Origin: Planctomycetes bacterium UBA1146
Lineage (GTDB): Bacteria > Planctomycetota > UBA8108 > UBA1146
Assembly: GCA_002311345.1 (NCBI GenBank)
Contig: DCAA01000001.1
Location: 41,177 to 68,871, forward strand
Direction: 5' to 3'
DNA length: 27,695 nt
The notes below the pieces were generated by a model, which was given only the letters and a program-made list of their open reading frames with translations, made no database searches and was not told the origin of the DNA. Below, piece by piece: positions 16,141 to 23,286 of this stretch. Every line of letters begins with the position of its first letter. The first letter of the stretch is position 1. A program made the position numbers and the translations under genes.

Positions 16141-17958
16141 ATGATTTCGAGTGACTCAGCCATTCTCTTGGGCCGTACCTGTGGCTTTCGTGTACTGGGA
16201 TTAACGATGCTGCTGTTGTGCCCGTCATTGACCGCGATTGTGATGGCCCAGGAAGTGAACCTGGTTCTGGAAACCTCGACCACGGTGATCGCCCCGGGAG
16301 CGACTTTCGAGGTGACGGTAGTTCTGGAAAATCCGGGAGAACTATCCCTTCAGGGCATCCAGCACGTGGTTTCCTGGGATTCCTCCTATTTACAGTTGCT
16401 GTCCGTGACACTACCCGGCGAGCTCGCGGGTTCTCCAACCCCGCTGGTGCTGGCATGGAACGCTCCTGCACCTGCCGGCCCAGGTGGGACGACAGGCTGC
16501 AGTCAATGGTGGGATGGAAACGGTACGGAAGCCTTCAGTTTCGGACTCGTGATCGATGGAGACTGGACAGAAAGTCTCACGCCACTGGCATCTCTGGAGA
16601 TGCGTGTTCTTTCCAGTGCTCCCAACGATGCGACCCTTCTCTCGTCTCCGCCTCCTGATTTCACCTGTGGCTGGCTCGGCTCCATCGTCACCGATGCACA
16701 GGGAGACATCATCGCTACCACCGCCGAAGTTCAGACGATCCAGGTCAGTGATCTGGCCAATCCAACGCCATTCGAGTGTGCCGAAGCCGCTGGAATCGTC
16801 TACCTGGACTGGCTGGAACCGATTGCCTACGATTTTGTTCGCATCGAACGTGATGGAGTTGCCATCGCAGAGATCGCAGCCGGTGTCGGGCAATACCAGG
16901 ATCCAGGTGCCCAGTTCGGATCGACGTCGGTATATCAGATCAGCGGCTTTTCGGCTTCTGTTCCGTCTCCACCATCTTCATGTTCGGTGACCGTAGATGG
17001 CATCATCGATGCACCCGATGCACTCACCTGCCTCGATAATGGCTCGGGAGTGCTGTTGAGCTGGCAAAATCACCTCCCTTATTCGTCGCTGACGGTCAAT
17101 CGGCAAGGCAGTCTCTATCAGACCTTGCCCGCTGATACATCGACCTTCGTCGACAGTTCGCCGATCGAGGGAATTCCAGTCATCTACGAGGTGATGGGGG
17201 CCATCGGTGGAGAACTGGGCGAGGCAAGCGAGTGCATGATCGAGATCGCTGGTTCTGCGGCGTATTTCATTCGTGGTGATGTCACGACCGATGGGCAACT
17301 CGATCTTGCTGATCCAGTGACCACTCTTCAACATCTATTCCTCGATGGTGACATGCCGTGTGCTTCTGCTGCCGACCATGATGATAGTGGGTCCCTTGAT
17401 CTCGCGGATGCCGTGTCGCTACTGTCCTATCTCTTTTCCACCGGCACTCCGCCTGCGCCTCCGCATCCGTTGCCAGGAACCGACCCCACACCCGATAGCC
17501 TCGGTTGTCTCGAACCGTGTCCAGAAGCGGACTGCTCTGGTGGAGTGGAAGGTGATGAATGCCTCGGGGCGATCTCGATCGGTCTGGGGAGTACCGATTT
17601 TGATACCACCAACATGACCTCTTCCATCGATGCATATGACGACCTGGAGTGTCCCGGGAATTTTCTGGGAGCGATGTTCCAGGATATCTGGTTTGAATTC
17701 ACCGCGCCCGGTAGTGGCAGCGCGACCTTCTCTCTTTGTAGCACGGAGGTACTGTTCGATACCGATCTCGTGGTTTACGAGGGAGACTGCGCTTCCTTGC
17801 TGCAGATCGGGTGCAGCGGAGACGCAGCTGGATGCCCATTTCTCACCTCGGAGGTACAAAACATCCCGGTGACTTCAGGAACCAGTTATCTGGTTCGTGT
17901 GGGTGGCTGGAATCAAGATGCCTCGGGAGCGGGCGTCCTCTCCATCACCATCGACTGA
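16141..17958 (+). CDS. Large secreted multidomain protein with cohesin-like, fibronectin III-like and dockerin regions
   Basis: The 605-residue form starts at the second of two tandem ATGs, six bases after GGGAG. A signal peptide ends near 'VMAQ' (about residue 37). Region order: cohesin-like beta domain (about 39-200, with 'APGATFEVTVVLENPG'), two fibronectin III-like repeats (211-285 and 293-370, each opening with a cysteine and holding a 'W' core), dockerin repeats (376-432: DVTTDGQLDLADPVTTL and DHDDSGSLDLADAVSLL), a proline-rich tail ending 'PDSLGC' (residues 451-456), then a cysteine-rich C-terminal beta domain (470-605) resembling modules of secreted bacterial proteins. The protein is exported, but no enzyme motif is visible. 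Its last 14 bases overlap the 3' end of the convergent phosphopantetheinyl transferase gene. Adhesion or matrix function is a guess. Confidence 0.75.
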   Translation: MISSDSAILLGRTCGFRVLGLTMLLLCPSLTAIVMAQEVNLVLETSTTVIAPGATFEVTVVLENPGELSLQGIQHVVSWDSSYLQLLSVTLPGELAGSPTPLVLAWNAPAPAGPGGTTGCSQWWDGNGTEAFSFGLVIDGDWTESLTPLASLEMRVLSSAPNDATLLSSPPPDFTCGWLGSIVTDAQGDIIATTAEVQTIQVSDLANPTPFECAEAAGIVYLDWLEPIAYDFVRIERDGVAIAEIAAGVGQYQDPGAQFGSTSVYQISGFSASVPSPPSSCSVTVDGIIDAPDALTCLDNGSGVLLSWQNHLPYSSLTVNRQGSLYQTLPADTSTFVDSSPIEGIPVIYEVMGAIGGELGEASECMIEIAGSAAYFIRGDVTTDGQLDLADPVTTLQHLFLDGDMPCASAADHDDSGSLDLADAVSLLSYLFSTGTPPAPPHPLPGTDPTPDSLGCLEPCPEADCSGGVEGDECLGAISIGLGSTDFDTTNMTSSIDAYDDLECPGNFLGAMFQDIWFEFTAPGSGSATFSLCSTEVLFDTDLVVYEGDCASLLQIGCSGDAAGCPFLTSEVQNIPVTSGTSYLVRVGGWNQDASGAGVLSITID

Positions 17959-18670
17959 GCCCCGCATCTTCCGGATTTCTCTCAAAGATGACTTTCTCCT
18001 CACCATCCCACACGATGGCGAATCGCAGATCCTGTCCCAGATCAGAAGCGATGAACCGCCAGGATTTTGTCGCATCACCATCGATCCTCGATCGAATGGT
18101 CCCCGAACCTACAGCAGGATCGACGCTGCAGTCGAAATCCTTGAGTGGGATCGTCATCCCTCCTCCATGGGCTTTGAGAAAAGCTTCCTTCTGAGCCCAC
18201 AGATGGAAGAAGGAGGTGACTCGAAGTTCTGACGGGCACCGTTGCCACTGCTCGAGTTCCTCAGGACTGAAACATCGCAGCGCAAGATCCTCGATCGGTG
18301 CGCTCTCGCGTATTTTTTCGAGATCGATACCGAGGTCTCCGTGACGACTAACAGCAACGAGCGCGTGGTCACCGGTATGGGACAGGTTGAAGGCGAGATC
18401 TCCCGTGGCCAGAAATGGTTTTCCGTGTTCACCTTTGATCAGGGATATCTCCTGCGGAGCAACATCTAGGTAACTGGAAAGGACCCGTCGTAGTCCTACC
18501 CGGGAGATGGCGTGTCGCCGACCGATCTCCGGGAAGATGCCCACGTTGATCCTGTCCTGTTCGTCGGCAGCCAGGGATGCGAGCAAAGTCTTTGTCCGGT
18601 CCGGAGATTCGGCGAGTCCGAAAGGCCAGATCTCGATGATATGCGCCGGGAGATGGTTGTCCTGGATCAC
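17945..18670 (-). CDS. Sfp-type 4'-phosphopantetheinyl transferase
   Basis: This 241-residue enzyme moves the 4'-phosphopantetheine arm of coenzyme A onto the conserved serine of carrier proteins. The three family motifs are intact: 'FNLSHTGDH' (94-102), 'GIDLEKIRE' (114-122) with the Mg-binding acidic residues, and 'WAQKEAFLK' (158-166). Size and motif wording fit Sfp/Gsp-type enzymes rather than AcpS. The start is GTG, overlapping the oleD stop as GTGA (18667-18670), with only a weak ribosome binding site, so it relies on coupling. It is the last gene of the PUFA synthase-ole operon and therefore the likely activator of the synthase's acyl-carrier domains, analogous to PfaE. Those carrier domains would lie beyond the right edge. 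Confidence 0.9.
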   Translation of the reverse strand: MIQDNHLPAHIIEIWPFGLAESPDRTKTLLASLAADEQDRINVGIFPEIGRRHAISRVGLRRVLSSYLDVAPQEISLIKGEHGKPFLATGDLAFNLSHTGDHALVAVSRHGDLGIDLEKIRESAPIEDLALRCFSPEELEQWQRCPSELRVTSFFHLWAQKEAFLKAHGGGMTIPLKDFDCSVDPAVGSGTIRSRIDGDATKSWRFIASDLGQDLRFAIVWDGEEKVIFERNPEDAGLSRW

Positions 18671-19671
18671 AGCACGGGCTCACTGGTGGGAGAGAAACTC
18701 TTCGCCAGTCTCTGCAGTCCTTGTTCAGTGGAGATTCGGGGTTCCCAACCGAGATCTCGACGTGCTGCCGACAGATCGAACCAGTGGCTCGTGGCGAGTT
18801 GTCGCGCTATGAAGCGGGTCAGTAGCGGTTCTCCACTCCAGAACCCGGTTCGATGAACCCACTCGAGAACGGCCCCGAGTGCCCAGGCAGTGGCTGGAGA
18901 GATGGTTGGCTCCACCGGGTCGAGTCCTGCCGCTTGCAAGATGCCCCCGATCAGTTGATGTGGGGCCATCGGTTCGTCATTTGCGATGAAATAGGTTTTC
19001 CCACTGCAAGTAGATCCTATCGACAAGGAATCGAACGCAGCGATGTGAGCATCGATGACATTGTCGATGTAGGTCGCATCGATCCTGGTTCCGGCACGCT
19101 TGATCAGTTTCAGTTTGCCCGCCCGGGCGCGCTCCACGATGCGAGGAACCAGGTGCCGATCACCAGGACCCCAGACGAGATGGGGTCGCAGGGCGATCGT
19201 CGCCAGAGTCGCACAGTTGGCCGCAAGAACGGCTCTTTCAGCCATCGCCTTGGTTCTGGGATAATGCGCCAGGTATCGATCCGGGTAGGGAGCACTCTCA
19301 TCGATTCCCTGCTGATCTCGGCCGTCGAACACCACGCTCGGAGATGAGGTGTAGATCAGTTTCTGAATTCCGTAGCGTCGGCAGGCTTCGATGACGTGAT
19401 CGGTTCCAGTGACGTTGGTGCGATGAAACAGGGAATAGGGGCCGGACACTGCAGCGATGGCCCCGACGTGAAAGACACAATCGCAACCTTCCACCGCTGC
19501 GCTAACGCGCTTCTGATCGGCCAGATCGCCTCGCACCACCTCTATGCCATCTTCTTCCAGCTGCCGGTAGGAACCGCGCTGGAAACCACGCACCTGATGT
19601 CCCAGTTGCAGGAGACCTCTTGCCAGAGCCCCTCCGATGAAGCCCCCGGCCCCGGTGACCAGTATTTTCAT
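18667..19671 (-). CDS. oleD: 2-alkyl-3-oxoalkanoate reductase OleD
   Basis: A 334-residue extended SDR related to NAD-dependent epimerases and 3-beta-hydroxysteroid dehydrogenases. The nucleotide motif TGAGGFIG is at residues 6-13, and the catalytic residues are Y137 and K141 (YPRTK) with a serine in 'YTSSPSV'. OleD reduces the beta-keto acid made by OleA to a 2-alkyl-3-hydroxyalkanoic acid using NADPH. The ATG has GAGGAG six bases upstream and overlaps the oleC stop as ATGA. Alone this would be only a generic SDR call; directly behind oleA, oleB and oleC the assignment is strong. Confidence 0.88.
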   Translation of the reverse strand: MKILVTGAGGFIGGALARGLLQLGHQVRGFQRGSYRQLEEDGIEVVRGDLADQKRVSAAVEGCDCVFHVGAIAAVSGPYSLFHRTNVTGTDHVIEACRRYGIQKLIYTSSPSVVFDGRDQQGIDESAPYPDRYLAHYPRTKAMAERAVLAANCATLATIALRPHLVWGPGDRHLVPRIVERARAGKLKLIKRAGTRIDATYIDNVIDAHIAAFDSLSIGSTCSGKTYFIANDEPMAPHQLIGGILQAAGLDPVEPTISPATAWALGAVLEWVHRTGFWSGEPLLTRFIARQLATSHWFDLSAARRDLGWEPRISTEQGLQRLAKSFSPTSEPVL

Positions 19672-21314
19672 GGAAGGCTCCTCGCCGCGAAGCGTGCCAG
19701 AAGATTTCGATTGATCTTGGCATTGTGGCGGATGTCGACGGGGAACGAGCCCGGGAAGCAGAACCGTTCGATCCTGTCGGCACCCTCGACCGTGGCACCG
19801 AGTGCACGGAGTTCATCGATGAGAGTGTTTCTGTCGATGGCAATATCGTCACGAGTCTCGATGCAGAGGATGGGAAGTTTGGATCCTTCCGGTCCTGCTC
19901 CGACCAGTGCCGTGCGCTGAACTGCAGGATGGACGTCGAAGACGCGCTCGATGGCGACGGTGTGTAGATCACCCCTTGCGGTGCGCACCATCTGTTCGAG
20001 GCGGCCGAGAAACCATATTCGCGAGTGAGAATCACGAAATCCGAGATCTCCGGTACGGTGCCAGTGGTTTCCCTGCTGATCTTGATACTTGTGGAACCGA
20101 TCGGCCTCGGGATCGTTGAGGTATCCGCGACTGACCACTGGACCGCAGGCCCAGATTTCACCCGCCTCGGAATTGGCAAGCAGATGGTCAGTACTCGGCG
20201 GGCAGTCGAGACGAGCGATGCGAATCTCCACCCCTTCGACGGCACGACCGATGCAGATCCCCTTTCCACGGGCGCTATCTCGTGCAGTTTCGAGCAGTTC
20301 TTGCTGGTCGAGGCAACACAGGGGTAGCGCCTCGGTCGCGCCGTAGGGGGTCTGGACCCGGGCTCCTGGGCCAAGAGTTGCCATCAAGGCTGCAATCTCG
20401 TCATGACGCGCCGGGGCTCCGGCACTGATGACTCGACGCAATCCATCCAGTTGCAGTGAATGCGAGGCGAGGTAACGAGAGAGGTTTCCCAGCAGTGCTG
20501 GCGAGGCAAACAGGCTGGTGACGCTGAAGCGTTTGATCAGTTCGATCAGACCGGCTGGATCCGCTTCAGCGGGACGGGTGAAATTCATCACGGGCACCGT
20601 CGAGGTCATGCCGAGTACCACTCCGAAGAGCCCGAACAGCGGAAAGGTGGGCAAGTCGACCTCACCGGGCTCGATCCCGTGTAAATCACGCAGAGCCTCG
20701 ACCTGTTTCTCGATCATACCGTGATGAGCGATGGCGCCTTTCGCAGGCCCCGTACTTCCCGAAGTGAAGAGGATGGCTGCTGTCTCGTCACTATCTAGAA
20801 CCGGCGCAGAAAACGGAACCGCTGCTTCTGTGCGCTTTCGCCAATCTTCCAGTCGACTTGTGAACGGAGGAATCCAGCCTGGCCCGACGGAGATCCGGTG
20901 CTCGATGGTCGAGCGAGACCAGCCCAGAAGTGCACGTCCCCGATGTGCTCGGGGAATGCCGATAAATGCCCTGGGTCGCGCCCGCTCGAGGCAACTTGCC
21001 AATCCGGAGATTCCCATTCCCGGATCGATGAGGACTGGAGGGACTCCCATGCGAAGCATCGCGAAGGTACAGGCCAGAAACTCGAGACCTGGTTCGACCA
21101 TCAGAACCGTTCTCATGCCCCGTTCGATTCCCGCGCGAACCAGAGCATGACATGTTCGATCGACCAGCTGGTCCAGTTCTCTGAAGGTGCTTTCTTCCCA
21201 GCCATGTCCCCGATGCTGGCGAACTGCAATCTGGTCAGGACGTTCCTTGCAGTGACGCCGTAGCCATCGCGCAACACCTGCTTCGGGAGTGAGGGGAGCG
21301 GCACTTGTCTTCAC
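19668..21314 (-). CDS. oleC: Beta-lactone synthetase OleC (AMP-ligase superfamily)
   Basis: A 548-residue acyl-adenylating enzyme. Motifs: phosphate loop TSGSTGPAKG (184-193), 'YGATEALP' (324-331), 'HRTGDLG' (419-425) and the C-terminal lysine K533 in 'NAKINRNLL'. OleC uses ATP to turn the 2-alkyl-3-hydroxyacid into a cis-beta-lactone. The start is the GTG at 21314, which overlaps the oleB stop as GTGA; longer readings run into oleB, and the adenylation domain begins right after it. Family sequences are close to fatty-acyl ligases, but the neighbours decide the identity. OleB and OleC are separate proteins here, unlike the OleBC fusions of some Actinobacteria. Confidence 0.88.
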   Translation of the reverse strand: MKTSAAPLTPEAGVARWLRRHCKERPDQIAVRQHRGHGWEESTFRELDQLVDRTCHALVRAGIERGMRTVLMVEPGLEFLACTFAMLRMGVPPVLIDPGMGISGLASCLERARPRAFIGIPRAHRGRALLGWSRSTIEHRISVGPGWIPPFTSRLEDWRKRTEAAVPFSAPVLDSDETAAILFTSGSTGPAKGAIAHHGMIEKQVEALRDLHGIEPGEVDLPTFPLFGLFGVVLGMTSTVPVMNFTRPAEADPAGLIELIKRFSVTSLFASPALLGNLSRYLASHSLQLDGLRRVISAGAPARHDEIAALMATLGPGARVQTPYGATEALPLCCLDQQELLETARDSARGKGICIGRAVEGVEIRIARLDCPPSTDHLLANSEAGEIWACGPVVSRGYLNDPEADRFHKYQDQQGNHWHRTGDLGFRDSHSRIWFLGRLEQMVRTARGDLHTVAIERVFDVHPAVQRTALVGAGPEGSKLPILCIETRDDIAIDRNTLIDELRALGATVEGADRIERFCFPGSFPVDIRHNAKINRNLLARFAARSLP

Positions 21315-22219
21315 TGGTGAGCCTTTTCTCTGGCGTTTGATTCCAGGAAGGAGCGCAACTGGCAGATCACACCATCTGGCGCATCGTCGAGCAGAAGGTG
21401 ACCACAGTCTTCCCACTTTTTATGACGAGCTTCTGGAAATCTCGATCTCCATTCGTCGAGAAAGGCTTCATCGAAGACAGGGTCCTTCGTTCCCCATAGC
21501 AGTAATAGCGGGTGCCCTGCCAGAGCAGAGAGTCCAGCCTCCACGTCGAGCAGTGTTTGCCAGGAAGGATCCGTTGGTCGCAGAGGGATGTCCTGAACGA
21601 ATCTGTGAACGGCGAGTCGTCGGCGCCAGTTGTTGTACGGAGATCGATAATGGGCACGTTCAGTACGTGACAGTTTTCTACGTCGCGTACCGATGAGGAA
21701 GGTACCCGCGACGAAAGCATTGAGTCTCCGGATGAGGAACTCTCCGAACGGTCCACGAACCGGACGTAGGATGCTCGGCAGTTTTTTTCCTTCTGGAAGT
21801 CTGAACGCTGCGGTATTCATTGCGACCAGTGAGGAGAATCGGTCGGGATTCCGCCCTGCAACACCGAATCCGATGGCTCCTCCCCAGTCGTGTGCTACCA
21901 GCATCGCATTGGATGTGATGCCCAGATGATCGAGAAGACCTTCGAGGTCATCGATGCGATCTGCGAGTCGGTAACCGTATTCGTCTTCACCAGGAAAATC
22001 GGAGAATCCGCAGCCGACATGGTCGACCGCGATGACCCGATGCGACCGTGAAAGTTCCTGGATCAATTTTCTGAAGTAAAAGGACCACGTTGGATTGCCG
22101 TGGACACAGACGATGGGATCACCATGACCCTCATCTATGTAGTGCATCCGTATGCCGGAGCCACGGTCCCACATGTGCCCCTTGTAAGGGAATTCCTCGT
22201 CGACGAACAGTCGGTTCAT
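21311..22219 (-). CDS. oleB: Beta-lactone decarboxylase OleB (alpha/beta hydrolase)
   Basis: A 302-residue haloalkane-dehalogenase-like hydrolase. The oxyanion stretch HGNPTW is at 40-45, the nucleophile D111 in 'AHDWGGAIGF', the acid D246 in 'GTKDPVF' and the base H274 in 'CGHLLLDD'. OleB opens the beta-lactone and releases CO2 to leave the cis-olefin. The ATG at 22219 has GGGAG five or six bases upstream and overlaps the oleA stop as ATGA; the longer open frame is inside oleA. Sequence alone could be read as a dehalogenase, but position between oleA and oleC supports OleB. Confidence 0.88.
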   Translation of the reverse strand: MNRLFVDEEFPYKGHMWDRGSGIRMHYIDEGHGDPIVCVHGNPTWSFYFRKLIQELSRSHRVIAVDHVGCGFSDFPGEDEYGYRLADRIDDLEGLLDHLGITSNAMLVAHDWGGAIGFGVAGRNPDRFSSLVAMNTAAFRLPEGKKLPSILRPVRGPFGEFLIRRLNAFVAGTFLIGTRRRKLSRTERAHYRSPYNNWRRRLAVHRFVQDIPLRPTDPSWQTLLDVEAGLSALAGHPLLLLWGTKDPVFDEAFLDEWRSRFPEARHKKWEDCGHLLLDDAPDGVICQLRSFLESNAREKAHQ

Positions 22220-23286
22220 CGCCACTCCCAGCCGATCATGCGGCATACCAATCCGCTTCCGATTCCCAGGAACGCGACTCTGTTCCCAGCAGAGAGAAAT
22301 CCTCTTTCCCAGGCGAGGGCGGCAGTCATCGGAATCGATACCGTACCCATGTTTCCTAGAAATGGGTACGTGATGAAATCGTTTTCTGCAGAGAGTCCGA
22401 GAGCGGCAAGAATCTCGTCCCTGTGCGCCGATCCGACCTGATGGCAGATGGTCCGATCGATATCGCTGGCGCTCCACTCCAGTTCTCTCAGGAATCGCTT
22501 CCAGGTTTCCACGCCGACTTCAACTCCGTGACGCAGAACTCCGATGGAGTCCGTCTCCATGTACTCGATTCTCGCGGCTGGATCAGAACTTTCCTCGTCA
22601 GTGTGGATTCCCCAGCGACACAACTTGTGCCAGCGGGCATCGGTACCCAGGCTGCTTCCGAGCAGGAGGGGACCTTCAGTCGACACACGCGACGAGACCA
22701 GCAGCATCGCTGCAGCACCGGAGCCTCCCGTCAGCGTGGCAAGGGTTGGTATGAATCGATCCATCCGGGGATCTGACAGAAGCCGTTGACAGGCAATATC
22801 GACGATTCCACGGGCACTCTCGCAGCAGACCACCAGCGCAGCGTCAATTCGACCGAGAAGGATGGCATCGGAGGCCATCACAATGCCGTCGACGGCACCG
22901 AGACAAGCATTCGAGATGTCATGAAGGGCCGTTTCTCGGGACAGTTCAAGATGAGATGCCACGGCGCAGGCGGTGGCCGGTTCGAAGGACTCCCGACAGA
23001 CACCAGTATAGGCGAGTTGTCCAATTTTCGAGGCCGGCATGTTTGCTGAATCCAGTGCCTTCTGACAGGCCAGAGCCGCCATCCGGGAGATACTGGTTCC
23101 AACGGGCCACCAACGTCTTTCCCGGACACCCGTCAGTTGCTCCAGTTGGCCCGGCTCGATCCCCATGGCGCTCCATGCTGGAGCGAGCTGATCCTCGAGA
23201 GCATCACTGGTGATCACATCGGGAGCGATCTCGATCCCGATGGAAGCCAGATGAACGCTCCCGAGTGCAGAAGCATCGGTAATCAT
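22216..23286 (-). CDS. oleA: Acyl-CoA head-to-head condensing enzyme OleA (thiolase superfamily)
   Basis: A 356-residue thiolase-fold enzyme that condenses two fatty acyl chains head to head into a 2-alkyl-3-ketoacid. Active-site residues are placed as in Xanthomonas OleA: C128 in 'DISNACLGAV', H282 in 'ICHQVGSAHR', N312 in 'FLGNMG', and E102 in 'SFEPATA', exactly 26 residues before the cysteine, the spacing expected for the E117-C143 pair. The H-N spacing (30) also matches. The ATG overlaps the synthase stop as ATGA and has GGGAGG just before it. FabH and related enzymes lack that glutamate, so OleA is the best reading. In this operon the acyl donors are probably the polyunsaturated chains made by the adjacent synthase. 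Confidence 0.9.
   Translation of the reverse strand: MITDASALGSVHLASIGIEIAPDVITSDALEDQLAPAWSAMGIEPGQLEQLTGVRERRWWPVGTSISRMAALACQKALDSANMPASKIGQLAYTGVCRESFEPATACAVASHLELSRETALHDISNACLGAVDGIVMASDAILLGRIDAALVVCCESARGIVDIACQRLLSDPRMDRFIPTLATLTGGSGAAAMLLVSSRVSTEGPLLLGSSLGTDARWHKLCRWGIHTDEESSDPAARIEYMETDSIGVLRHGVEVGVETWKRFLRELEWSASDIDRTICHQVGSAHRDEILAALGLSAENDFITYPFLGNMGTVSIPMTAALAWERGFLSAGNRVAFLGIGSGLVCRMIGWEWR

Noticed and set aside
19502..20374. 290-codon open frame on the minus strand within oleC and oleD
   Set aside because: It is in another frame of the same strand, crosses the oleC/oleD junction, is Ser/Arg/Pro-rich and has no motif; both ole genes are well supported.
21311..22219. Haloalkane dehalogenase as the identity of the alpha/beta hydrolase
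   Set aside because: The motifs are shared by both families, but the gene lies between oleA and oleC with overlapping ends, which fits the beta-lactone decarboxylase OleB.
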